A stretch of 64,000 nucleotides of DNA from Teredinibacter haidensis. Lineage in GTDB: Bacteria > Pseudomonadota > Gammaproteobacteria > Pseudomonadales > Cellvibrionaceae. The stretch is from assembly GCF_014211975.1 (NCBI RefSeq), contig NZ_CP060084.1, forward strand, positions 868,001 through 932,000, written 5' to 3'. The position numbers were made by a program, and so were the translations under genes. Position 1 is the stretch's first letter. Every line of letters starts with the position of its first letter. Positions 55,148 to 63,552 of this stretch are shown here, in pieces. The notes below the pieces were generated by a model. It ran no database searches. It had not been told where the DNA came from and saw nothing but the letters and a program-made list of their open reading frames with translations.

Positions 55148-55504
55148 TTATTTATATTTTTTTCCCGAAAACTGCTTGGTTCCAGACATTACGGTGGTAG
55201 TGACAAAATACAGAGCACCGACAAGGCCGACAGCCCCTCCGACCGTAGGTGCTACACCCGCTAGGCCAAACGCAGCGCCTGCGCCAGACAAGCTAAAGGC
55301 AGCGGTTTTGAGTGCTCCACCCCGCGTAAGGCTGGATGAAAAATGGTTGCCCATTATTTCGCTTTTACGAAGGCCGGTACTTTTGCCGCCGGTTCCGGCC
55401 AAAGAAAGCTTTAGTTCCTTAGCCAATGCCAAGGCCTCTGAACTGTTCGACGTGGGCCGGTTCAGGAATATGGCGTGTTTGTCCAGGGTTGTGCTTTTTT
55501 CGTG
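55148..55504 (-). pseudogene. Orphan C-terminal third of the effector gene
   Basis: The frame from 55504 reads EKSTTLDKHAIFLNRPTSNS to the stop at 55148, and is the same as the end of the intact effector (56596-57732). It includes the hydrophobic stretch ALKTAAFSLSGAGAAFGLAG. It has no start of its own at the junction; an internal ATG (MALAKELK, 55432) could make 94 residues. In polymorphic toxin systems such orphan C-terminal modules serve as recombination donors. Confidence 0.8.
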
Positions 55505-55506
55505 AT

Positions 55507-56954
55507 AACCTCGTTCCCATGCTCCTGCGTGGGAATGCAGCTTGAGGTATATGAGTTCCCTCGGGAACTAGGGCAAAAGAGGTTGGTTGCCTCCAAATGT
55601 CTTCATTGTGAAAATTTAACGGGGCAACAGTGAAAAAACGATTAGTTCGTTGGCTGTTTTCTCGTGCGCTTTTCCAGCGTTGCCCGTTATTTTTATAATC
55701 GGTATTACTTATTTTCGTTCGCGAGTATTTTTATTTTTTCCTCTTCGTCAAGTTTATCCCACTTTAACGGAGCGTAGTTTTGTACTAGCGAGGTGTCTTC
55801 CATTCCTGCCAGTGCCGCATCTTTTTGTGCCTGTGCTTCGGGGGAGAGTGTGAGTTGAATGCTATTGATAATATTATCCATCAGGTCGTACATAGGCTGT
55901 ACGCTCACTAGCTTATCCTGTTCCGCTCGGGGTAATCCTTTAAAGCGAGTGGGGTAGAATATTAGCCGGGCCATTTGGTCGTCCGCGATGGGGAAAAATA
56001 GCAAATGCTTTATTGTTCGATGGGGGGAAAAATCTTCCGAAACCACTTCAAGCCTCGCAGCATTCACGGGCAAGTGATGTAGTGGTTGCCAGTTGATAGG
56101 CGCCTTAAATACCTGAATACCACCACGGGTTTCACTGAGGTGGTGTGAGTATAAATTGGTGAGGTAATCTCCGATCACAAGCTCCAAAGTACGTGGGTGA
56201 AACAGGGAAACGTTTTTTGGGTAGTTGATCACCTTAATTAGGTTGAAGGATAGGTCCAATTCAGCCATCGCTCCAGTAAACCAGGGGCCATAAAATGCCC
56301 AGGCGTGATAGAAAAAATCGGCTTCTCGCCAGTGATCCGCTAGCCCCCGCGCAGCCTCTCCCTCATCGTAGTAGTTGCGGTATAGCAGCGTTTTTTTGGC
56401 GTTATTATAGCGTTCTGGAAAAATTGGTTTATCGTTAGAGCGTCGGGGCCTATGCTTAGGTGCCTTAAAGCAAATTTCGGTACCGTCGATCTCACTGCGA
56501 ATAGTACGAGCCCAAGCGAAGTTCGGGCCTTTGGGGACAATAAGGCCGTTGGGTTCTCGCAATTTGAAAGGAACATTGAACATGGTGTGAATCCTTTATT
56601 TATATTTTTTTCCCGAAAACTGCTTGGTTCCAGACATTACGGTGGTAGTGACAAAATACAGGGCACCGACAAGGCCGACAGCCCCTCCGACCGTAGGTGC
56701 TACACCCGCTAGGCCAAACGCAGCGCCTGCGCCAGACAAGCTAAAGGCAGCGGTTTTGAGTGCTCCACCCCGCGTAAGGCTGGATGAAAAATGGTTGCCC
56801 ATTATTTCGCTTTTACGAAGGCCGGTACTTTTGCCGCCGGTTCCGGCCAAAGAAAGCTTTAGTTCCTTGGCCAATGCCAAGGCCTCTGAACTGTTCGACG
56901 TGGGCCGGTTCAGGAATATGGCGTGTTTGTCCAGGGTTGTGCTTTTTTCGTGAT
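55507..56954. repeat. Tandem duplication unit B
   Basis: Second copy of the unit at 54056-55506. Its effector part is continuous with the complete effector gene, so this is the parental copy or the one next to the breakpoint. Confidence 0.9.
55705..56583 (-). CDS. Effector-partner protein (putative immunity), copy B
   Basis: This 292-residue protein is the partner of the complete effector gene, starting 12 bases after its stop. It is similar to copy A, with identical ends and a divergent middle (for example FPERYNNAKKTLLYRNYYDE where A has QPKRCYNAEETLLYRNYYDE, and LNAR-region differences around residue 170). It has no signal peptide or membrane segment. The gene order effector-partner-orphan-partner is that of immunity arrays. 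The function is not known from sequence alone. Confidence 0.72.
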   Translation of the reverse strand: MFNVPFKLREPNGLIVPKGPNFAWARTIRSEIDGTEICFKAPKHRPRRSNDKPIFPERYNNAKKTLLYRNYYDEGEAARGLADHWREADFFYHAWAFYGPWFTGAMAELDLSFNLIKVINYPKNVSLFHPRTLELVIGDYLTNLYSHHLSETRGGIQVFKAPINWQPLHHLPVNAARLEVVSEDFSPHRTIKHLLFFPIADDQMARLIFYPTRFKGLPRAEQDKLVSVQPMYDLMDNIINSIQLTLSPEAQAQKDAALAGMEDTSLVQNYAPLKWDKLDEEEKIKILANENK

Positions 56955-57732
56955 GCAATATCTGTAGCGCACGGGTAAGTATCGCCGAGCCACCCCAGTC
57001 GGAAAACCACAATACCCCTTCAATATTCCGGGCTTTATACATGGTGTTGGCCAGCAGTGTTGCCGATTCGATAATGGCTCTACCTCCCTCTGTGGGCAAC
57101 GCTTTGCTAGCGGGCTTAAGGCCGACTATACCTCCATCACCTGGTGTATGGTGTAAATCGAAACCAGAATTTCTAACCATACTTTTTATGGTGGTATTAA
57201 GTTTAATCAAATCGTTCCGAGTTGCCTTTGCAATATCGCGAGGATCATCAGAAGCCTGGTCGGAAATTACCACCGGCCGGTACTCCTTCGTCAAAATCGT
57301 GCCGTCGTGCTGAAATTCTGGATCTTTGTCAAGTCTTTTATCAATCCTCCACAGCCCCGGTTTCTGCTTATACTCCTGCATTTGCATATAATTATTATCG
57401 GCTTTTAAGTATTTTAGCTGGAAAGAACCATCCGCACAGTCTTCCAGCGTAGCTGTAACGCCGGGTAGAACCACATAAAAAAGACCTCGGCCATAGGCCA
57501 GGCTATTTTCTTTTTGCACATAAACATTATCCATATGCAAGCGGCCCGAGGTGAGCCCTTTAATTCCTCTTACTATCAACCCGGCCCAATGGTTACCCTT
57601 ATTTGCTAGGGCCACCAAGTTGTTATAAACCGGTAGTGCTTGGTTGGAACACATAACACGTTTGCCACCCGAACTGCCAGCAATGGTGATGGATTTACCT
57701 TCTGTCGCTTTTAAGCGGCTTGCCTGAAGCAT
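56596..57732 (-). CDS. Putative membrane-active effector
   Basis: The gene encodes 378 residues. The ATG at 57732 is chosen because AAAGGAG lies 8 bases upstream. A TTG at 57855 would add 41 residues without a ribosome-binding site. No family is recognised. The central part (GRAIIESATLLANTMYKARN...GVLWFSDWGGSAILTRALQI) looks alpha/beta. The last 60 residues hold hydrophobic Gly/Ala-rich segments (AAFSLSGAGAAFGLAGVAPT, VGGAVGLVGALYFVTTTVMS) that could insert in membranes. It has no signal peptide. Together with the partner gene and the duplicated C-terminus it looks like a bacterial antagonism effector, perhaps type VI-delivered (inference). The window holds no secretion genes for it. Confidence 0.6.
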   Translation of the reverse strand: MLQASRLKATEGKSITIAGSSGGKRVMCSNQALPVYNNLVALANKGNHWAGLIVRGIKGLTSGRLHMDNVYVQKENSLAYGRGLFYVVLPGVTATLEDCADGSFQLKYLKADNNYMQMQEYKQKPGLWRIDKRLDKDPEFQHDGTILTKEYRPVVISDQASDDPRDIAKATRNDLIKLNTTIKSMVRNSGFDLHHTPGDGGIVGLKPASKALPTEGGRAIIESATLLANTMYKARNIEGVLWFSDWGGSAILTRALQILHHEKSTTLDKHAIFLNRPTSNSSEALALAKELKLSLAGTGGKSTGLRKSEIMGNHFSSSLTRGGALKTAAFSLSGAGAAFGLAGVAPTVGGAVGLVGALYFVTTTVMSGTKQFSGKKYK

Positions 57733-58291
57733 CGGCCATTCTCCTTTGAATATATTTCCTGTTTTAAAAGTTTTACTGATGGCGTGATTTTGGGTTATCT
57801 CCCAGCTTCTGAGATCTTCCAACAAAAGCATCATTGACGCCCACCATTCAGCCAACGGCGACTCAACTCGCGCCGAACCACTTTATTATGATTTGATGTT
57901 TTGGTAAATGGCTGCCATACAGAAGCTCCGTCAAAGATGATACAGGTCGCATTTCTGCTCGTTCTTTCGTTCCATAAAGGTAATAATTATTTGCTGGCGA
58001 TACGCTGCAATGCGGGGGATGGGAGAGACAAAAGCGCCCTTTTAAATTTGGATAACCTAGTGTACTGCCGTTACTCACCCATAAATTTTTCGCTAAGTTA
58101 ATCTTGAGGTGAAGACAAGCGGGGATGTTTTGCTTTGTAAGTACGGATGATTGCGAAATTCCCGGTTATTTTTTCGACAATCTAAGTCGTCGCGAACGCC
58201 CAATACAGGATTTTTCCAAACACTCAAATAGAGCGACGTCACGCAAATTCAGGAGATGGTAGCCTAGCCTTTTTTACTGGCGTTTTGGAAC
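57733..58291. other. Gap between effector module and lipoprotein duplication
   Basis: It contains the effector promoter region. No gene or RNA is recognised. Homology to the duplicated unit starts at 58292. Confidence 0.4.
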
Positions 58292-58483
58292 GCAACGAAC
58301 CTGGGGGAGCTGTAAATTTAGTCGCTTTGTTGACAGGAGATTAGCTAGCCCTTCTGGTGTTGCAGCGCTGTTTGGTATTTGTTTGGTTTGATCTGTGTTT
58401 GCATTAAAAAAGTAAGTTTGGTCACGTTTGGCAATTTGGCGGGTTGCTCGTGGAACTCTTTTCCGCTTTCTGGTAAAAAACAT
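58274..58483 (-). CDS. Small ORF at the repeat boundary, copy A (doubtful gene)
   Basis: The 69 residues start MFFTRKRKRVPRATRQIAKR and continue DQTYFFNANTDQTKQIPNSA. The frame is kept in the second copy (61069-61338) up to the repeat boundary, where the two C-termini diverge (QVRCVPKRQ versus QVRCTRKTQ), so both are cut by the duplication edge. It may be the N-terminus of a gene truncated before duplication, or chance conservation by the repeat. There is no family match. It is divergent from the lipoprotein gene. Confidence 0.3.
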   Translation of the reverse strand: MFFTRKRKRVPRATRQIAKRDQTYFFNANTDQTKQIPNSAATPEGLANLLSTKRLNLQLPQVRCVPKRQ

Positions 58484-60716
58484 CGATTAAAAATTTAATC
58501 TTATTTGGGCAGCGCTTTAGGGCGGTGCCCATTTTTCTGTTTTGCGTTTAGGGAGCTTCTAACATGGTGTTTATTCCGCAAACCGTTCGGTTTATCTTCG
58601 TTGTCGTATTTACTTCGCTTTTATTGGTGGCCTGCGGAGGCGGTGGTGGTAGTTCTAAACCAACTCCAACTCCAACTCCAACTCCAACTCCAACTCCTGT
58701 GCCGGATACCACACCAGCAGCCTTTAGTTTTATTGAACAAAATGTAATTGCGTTAGAAGCTGTGGTTGAATCCGAAGCCGTTACCATTGCGGATATAGAT
58801 GCGGCAGCGGCTATTTCGGTCAGTGGTGGCGAGTATGCGATTGATAGCGGTGTTTACACTGAATCGGCAGGTACTGTTACTAACGGTCAAACGGTTCGGT
58901 TGCGGGTCACCGCCTCGGATCAATTTTCTACGCCGGTTGCGGCCACCCTTACGGTGGGCGGCGTTACAGGCACCTTTACCGCCACCACCCTGGCGATGGA
59001 TACAGACCCGGAACCGTTTGAGTTGGGTGATGAGGTGAGTGTATCGGTAGCGGCAGCCACCGTTGAATCTGAAATGGTCACCATAATGGGGATCAACACT
59101 CCAGCGAGTATCGCGATTCAAAACGGTGAATACCGCATTGTGGGAGCAAGCGAATACAGCACAGCGGCATCGACGATTACAGTAGGGCAACAGGTTCAGG
59201 TGAGAGTGACCGCTGGAGCAGCACTCAACAGCACCGAAACCGCCACACTTACCATTGGTAACCAAAGCGATACCTTTGCGGTAACCATAGCCGACCAGAG
59301 CGCGCCCACGGCACAAGTGATTTTTCCCACAGCCAACACCATGAGTGATGGCACAACCGTTACTTTACGCGGTAAAGCCACCGATGACTTTGGCCCGGTA
59401 ACAAGCATAGAAGTTACCGTAACGACGGACGAAGGCACTGTAGAGGTAGATAAACAAACCCTTACCGCGGCGACCGGTGAAGATTTACAGGAAACGTGGT
59501 CGGTGCAGGTGGCCTTGGCCAGTGAAAAACTCAATACCCTTCAGGTACTGGCAACGGATGTTAGCGGCAATATTCAGGAAACGCCGGTGACCTTGACCGT
59601 GTTGCAGAAGGCGGATGCGTTGACCTCGCTTTTTCCGGAAGATAATGATGTTTTGATTGGAAGCTACGTTCGCAGAGGTATCGAATGGGATAAGACAAAC
59701 AATCGCCTTTTTATTCCGCGAGGAAGCCCGAATAAAATTCTATCTGTAGATATTAATACCGGTACAAGAAGTGTGTTTGTCGATGAAGCTATAGCTTTCA
59801 CTAGCTTTTCAATGCTTGAGATACTACCAGAACAAAATACCCTATTATTTGCAGACCAGAATGAGGGGGTAATATATAGCGCAAACCTAGAGACAGCAAT
59901 ATTTAGTGTTATAACAGATAGTAGCAATTCTATTTCTAATGTGGATATTGTTGGGCCATTCTCTATGGAGTTAGGGAGTGATGGTGCACTCTATGTGGCA
60001 GATGCGGGTGCGCATTTTTATTCCGTTAATATGGTGACAGGTGCGCGTGCGCTTATTTCCGATAGTACGCGGCCAGTAGATGGTGCCAACCCCTTTACCA
60101 ATCCAACTGGCGTAGTGCTAGACGAGGATAAAGATAGAGCTCTGATTGCGGATGCAACCACGCAACAACTACTGTGGGTGGATCTGGCGACGGGAGTGCG
60201 AACCGTATGGGTGGACAGCGACGAATTAGGTTTTCCTTTTGATATTGAAAAGGACGCCGATAATAATCGCATTATTCTTGTCGATAACGGGTTAGAGGCC
60301 GTGTTAGCCGTTGATCTTGAAAGTGGGGTATTAACAACGTTGTCCGGGCCGAGCATTCCTGTTGGTGGGGCTAATAACCTGCAAAACCCCTGGGGTATTG
60401 TTATCCACGAGGAAGATGATATAGCCTTTGTGGGTTCGAATAGTAAATTAGATGGATTGCTTACAGCGATTATTTTGGTCGACCTTACAACAGGCGAACG
60501 AATCATTGTAACCAGTTCAATTCAATAGTCATCAGTTAAGACGTTTGTCGTGCAGGTGAAAGTCTGTACGGCAAAAATATAGTAAGAATATGCAGTCAGT
60601 TAAAAATCAACAAATGGACGTTGTACTATTTAGGAATATTCTATGAGTCGTGCTAAACCCCTTCGCTTGCCCAATTCTCCGCTAATAAAATCATTCAAGC
60701 GTGCACACCACAAAGC
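58292..60716. repeat. Large tandem duplication, unit A (lipoprotein beta-propeller gene)
   Basis: Unit A (58292-60716) is repeated as 61147-63552. The 5' parts align at an offset of 2855 bases. Each unit holds the small divergent ORF, a lipoprotein gene and the first codons of a haemagglutinin-type gene. The 3' edge falls within codon 21-22 of that gene (KRA...). The central portion 59130-59640 is nearly identical in both units while the ends of the lipoprotein genes differ. Confidence 0.9.
58564..60528 (+). CDS. Lipoprotein with Thr-Pro linker and C-terminal beta-propeller, copy A
   Basis: The gene encodes 654 residues. A lipoprotein signal (FVVVFTSLLLVAC) is followed by GGGGGSSKPTPTPTPTPTPT, a hexanucleotide repeat (ACTCCA, 58664-58696) encoding Thr-Pro. 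Residues 50-350 contain immunoglobulin-like repeats (ATLTVGGVTGTFTATTLAMD and ATLTIGNQSDTFAVTIADQS). The C-terminal 290 residues look like a six-bladed propeller of NHL/SMP-30 type, with repeated strands ILSVDINTGTRSVFVD and LLWVDLATGVRTVWVD. It is exposed on the cell surface or in the periplasm; binding or enzyme activity is not evident. It lies upstream of a truncated haemagglutinin N-terminus. Confidence 0.8.
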   Translation: MVFIPQTVRFIFVVVFTSLLLVACGGGGGSSKPTPTPTPTPTPTPVPDTTPAAFSFIEQNVIALEAVVESEAVTIADIDAAAAISVSGGEYAIDSGVYTESAGTVTNGQTVRLRVTASDQFSTPVAATLTVGGVTGTFTATTLAMDTDPEPFELGDEVSVSVAAATVESEMVTIMGINTPASIAIQNGEYRIVGASEYSTAASTITVGQQVQVRVTAGAALNSTETATLTIGNQSDTFAVTIADQSAPTAQVIFPTANTMSDGTTVTLRGKATDDFGPVTSIEVTVTTDEGTVEVDKQTLTAATGEDLQETWSVQVALASEKLNTLQVLATDVSGNIQETPVTLTVLQKADALTSLFPEDNDVLIGSYVRRGIEWDKTNNRLFIPRGSPNKILSVDINTGTRSVFVDEAIAFTSFSMLEILPEQNTLLFADQNEGVIYSANLETAIFSVITDSSNSISNVDIVGPFSMELGSDGALYVADAGAHFYSVNMVTGARALISDSTRPVDGANPFTNPTGVVLDEDKDRALIADATTQQLLWVDLATGVRTVWVDSDELGFPFDIEKDADNNRIILVDNGLEAVLAVDLESGVLTTLSGPSIPVGGANNLQNPWGIVIHEEDDIAFVGSNSKLDGLLTAIILVDLTTGERIIVTSSIQ

Positions 60717-60738
60717 ATATCTGGCGAAGCACCTGTAG
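60643..60738 (+). pseudogene. Truncated start of a haemagglutinin-type gene, copy A
   Basis: The 31-codon frame is MSRAKPLRLPNSPLIKSFKR then AHHKAYLAKHL. The first 21 residues match the exoprotein gene at 63489, then the repeat edge is crossed at 60716 and the frame stops. It shows that the duplication ended inside that gene. Confidence 0.85.
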
Positions 60739-60762
60739 CACTGTGTACCCAAGTTGAATCCT

Positions 60763-61041
60763 ATGCGCTCTAATCAAACTATTGATCTTGTAATCGCCGT
60801 TTTACTTTTTGGAGCGGGGCTTGCGCTTATGTTGTCAGGCGGTTTTCATTTTCCGAGTCGCTATGGATAGGAAGGGAAGGATATTTTACCTCCAGCTACC
60901 TATGTGGTCGCATTCCTGCCCCTGTCCTTTTCAATCGCTATTTTGTTAAACGTTTTCAGGCCTGCTTTAGCAAAGAAATATGGGGTATATGTTATTTCTT
61001 TCGGGGTGATATCTAGTTTTCTCGGTTATATTTTTCTGTAG
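60763..61041 (+). pseudogene. Small membrane protein gene with an in-frame amber
   Basis: From ATG 60763 the frame reads MRSNQTIDLVIAVLLFGAGL, reaches TAG at 60868-60870, and then continues in the same frame with PPATYVVAFLPLSFSIAILL and AKKYGVYVISFGVISSFLGY to TAG at 61039-61041. Three hydrophobic segments suit a 92-residue inner-membrane protein. TAG is the normal stop of several genes here (for example alaS, csrA), so this is a nonsense mutation rather than recoding. No function is assigned. Confidence 0.55.
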
Positions 61042-61068
61042 CGAAAAAAGCTCCGGTATTCGAAAAGT

Positions 61069-61338
61069 CTATGTTGGAACGCCTAATATTATCAGGCGCA
61101 ATTTAACAAAGACAAATTCTAGTTCTTTATGCTGAGTTTTTCTGGTGCAACGAACCTGGGGGAACTGTAAATTTAGTCGCTTTGTTGACAGGAGATTAGC
61201 TAGCCCTTCTGGTGTTGCAACGCTGTTTGGTATTTGTTTGGTTTGATCTGTGTTTGCATTAAAAAAGTAAGTTTGGTCACGTTTGGCAATTTGGCGGGTT
61301 GCTCGTGGAACTCTTTTCCGCTTTCTGGTAAAAAACAT
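61069..61338 (-). CDS. Small ORF at the repeat boundary, copy B (doubtful gene)
   Basis: This is the counterpart of the ORF at 58274-58483. It has 89 residues, the first 63 nearly identical, and the C-terminus differs because it lies outside the repeat. It is divergent from the copy B lipoprotein gene. It may be only a repeat-borne frame. Confidence 0.3.
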   Translation of the reverse strand: MFFTRKRKRVPRATRQIAKRDQTYFFNANTDQTKQIPNSVATPEGLANLLSTKRLNLQFPQVRCTRKTQHKELEFVFVKLRLIILGVPT

Positions 61339-63552
61339 GGATTAAAAATTTAATCTTATTTGGGCAGCGCTTTAGGGCGGTGCTCATTTTTCTGTTTTGC
61401 GTTTAGGGAGCTTCTAACATGGTGTTTATTCCGCAAACCGTTCGGTTTATCTTCGTTGTCGTATTTACTTCGCTTTTATTGGTGGCCTGCGGAGGCGGTG
61501 GTGGTGGCTCTAGGCCCACACCTACACCTCAACCCACACCCGCGCCGGATACAACGCCAGCCGCATTCAGTTTTACGGCCCAAACCGACGTTGCTTTGGC
61601 TGCGGTGGTGGAATCGGCGAACGTGACTATTGGTGGAATCGATGCGGCCGCGGCTATCTCGGTCACAGATAATGGTGAATATTCCATTGGGGATGGCGCT
61701 TACACGAAAAGTACAGGCACCATTACTAATGGCCAAACGGTAAAAGTAAAAGTCACCGCTTCGGACCAATTTTCTACACCGGTTGCGGCCACGCTTACTG
61801 TGGGTGGTGTTACAAGCACCTTTACGGCGACCACTTTAGCGATAGATGTAGATCCAGAGCCGTTTGAATTGGGTGATGATGCCTCCGTATCCACCCCGGA
61901 AGCCACCGCCGAAAGCAGCCTGGTTACTATTGCCGGTATAAACGCTCCCGCCAATATCAGTATCGACAACGGTGAATACCGTATTGTGGGTGAAAGCGAA
62001 TACAGTACAGCGGCATCGACGATTACAGTAGGGCAACAGGTACAGGTGAGAGTGACCGCTGGAGCAGCACTCAACAGCACCGAAACCGCCACACTTACCA
62101 TTGGTAACCAAAGCGATACATTTGCGGTAACCATAGCCGACCAGAGCGCGCCCACGGCACAAGTAATTTTCCCCACAGCCAACACCATGAGTGATGGCAC
62201 AACCGTTACTTTACGCGGTAAAGCCACCGATGACTTTGGCCCGGTAACAAGCATAGAAGTCACTGTAACGACGGACGAAGGCACTGTAGAGGTGGACAAA
62301 AAAACCTTTACCGCGGCGACCGATGAAGATTTGCAGGAAACGTGGTCGGTGCAGGTGAACTTGGCCAGTGAAAAACTCAATACCCTTCAGGTACTGGCGA
62401 CGGATGTTAGCGGCAATATTCAGGAAACGCCGGTGACCTTGACCGTGTTGCAGAAGGCGGATGCGTTGACCTCGCTTTTTCCGGAAGATAATGATGTTTT
62501 GATTGGGGCTTTTACATATTTTGGTATTGAATGGGATCAGGCTGGCAATCGGCTTTTTATTCCCCGTAGGGGCCCGGATCAAATTCTAGCTGTCGATATT
62601 GATACCGGTACAAGGAGTGTGTTGGTCGATGAAGACCCTGTTTTCGATAGTTTTTCTATGTTGAAACTACTACCGAAACAAAATGTATTGTTATTTGCAG
62701 ATCAGAATGAAGGGGTTATTTATAGCGCAAATCTCGAAACTGGAGATTTTAGTGTGCTAACAGATAGCAGCAGTCCCGATTCAAATGTAGATATACAAGC
62801 GCCTTTTTCAATGGAACTGGGTAGTAATGGTCTTCTTTACGTGGCGGAAGGGCATGGGAGCCTTTATACAGTGAGCATGGACACGGGCTCACGTACACTT
62901 ATTTCTGGGCCTGCCAGGCCTGAGAGCGGTTTAAATCCATTTGCGAACCCATTGGGCTTAGTGCTGGATGAGGTGAATAATCGAGCATTACTCGCGGATA
63001 TAACCACGGAACAACTACTGTGGGTAGACCTTGTGACAGGCGTTCGAACCGTGTGGGTGGACAGCGACCAATTGGATTTTCCATTTGATATAAAAATGGA
63101 TGCGGACGACGAACGTATTGTTCTGGTTGATCATGAATTGGAGGTAATATTTGCGGTAGGGCTTGATACGGGTGAATTAACAACTTTGTCTGGGCCGAGC
63201 ATTCCTGTTAGCGGTGCTAATAGCCTTCAAGAGCCGTGGGGGATTGTTATCCACGAGGAAAATGATATAGCCTTTGTGGGTTCGAATAGTAAATTAGATG
63301 GATTGCTTACAGCGATTATTTTGGTCGACCTTACAACCGGTGAACGAATCATTGTAACCAGTTCAATTCAATAGTCATCAGTTAAGACGTTTGTCGTGCA
63401 GGTGGAAGCCTGTACGGCAAAAGTATAGTGAAAGTATACAGTCAGTTAAAAATCAACAAATGGACGTTGTACTATTTAGGAATATTCTATGAGTCGTGCT
63501 ACACCCCTTCGCTCGCCCAATTCTCCGCTAATAAAATCATTCAAGCGTGCAC
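61147..63552. repeat. Large tandem duplication, unit B
   Basis: Second copy of 58292-60716. Its 3' edge runs into the intact haemagglutinin-type gene. Confidence 0.9.
61419..63374 (+). CDS. Lipoprotein with Thr-Pro linker and C-terminal beta-propeller, copy B
   Basis: The gene encodes 651 residues. The lipoprotein signal is identical to copy A. The linker is shorter and less regular (SRPTPTPQPTPAPDTTPAAF), without the pure ACTCCA tract. Two immunoglobulin-like repeats lie at about 50-350 and a propeller at about 360-650. The propeller blades differ most from copy A (for example AFTYFGIEWDQAGNRLFIPR versus SYVRRGIEWDKTNNRLFIPR), while the middle is near-identical, consistent with duplication plus local gene conversion. 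It lies 114 bases upstream of the haemagglutinin-type gene. Confidence 0.8.
   Translation: MVFIPQTVRFIFVVVFTSLLLVACGGGGGGSRPTPTPQPTPAPDTTPAAFSFTAQTDVALAAVVESANVTIGGIDAAAAISVTDNGEYSIGDGAYTKSTGTITNGQTVKVKVTASDQFSTPVAATLTVGGVTSTFTATTLAIDVDPEPFELGDDASVSTPEATAESSLVTIAGINAPANISIDNGEYRIVGESEYSTAASTITVGQQVQVRVTAGAALNSTETATLTIGNQSDTFAVTIADQSAPTAQVIFPTANTMSDGTTVTLRGKATDDFGPVTSIEVTVTTDEGTVEVDKKTFTAATDEDLQETWSVQVNLASEKLNTLQVLATDVSGNIQETPVTLTVLQKADALTSLFPEDNDVLIGAFTYFGIEWDQAGNRLFIPRRGPDQILAVDIDTGTRSVLVDEDPVFDSFSMLKLLPKQNVLLFADQNEGVIYSANLETGDFSVLTDSSSPDSNVDIQAPFSMELGSNGLLYVAEGHGSLYTVSMDTGSRTLISGPARPESGLNPFANPLGLVLDEVNNRALLADITTEQLLWVDLVTGVRTVWVDSDQLDFPFDIKMDADDERIVLVDHELEVIFAVGLDTGELTTLSGPSIPVSGANSLQEPWGIVIHEENDIAFVGSNSKLDGLLTAIILVDLTTGERIIVTSSIQ

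Larger units (their letters stand above)
54056..55506. repeat. Tandem duplication unit A (effector C-terminus plus partner gene)
   Basis: Unit A is repeated as unit B (55507-56954) with an offset of 1448-1451 bases. Each unit holds the hairpin sequence, the partner gene and the 3' third of the effector gene. The junction at 55506/55507 is sharp: identity with the effector gene ends at CGTGAT and the hairpin element begins. Confidence 0.9.

Noticed and set aside
41955..60870. Reassigned or suppressed TAG codon
   Set aside because: Two genes are interrupted by TAG, but TAG ends alaS, csrA and the Trm112-like gene normally, and no suppressor tRNA is visible. Nonsense mutation is simpler.
61060..61115. 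Possible integron attC-like stem (CGCCTAATATTATCAGGCG)
   Set aside because: It has a short inverted repeat but lacks paired GTTRRRY/RYYYAAC core sites and any cassette context.
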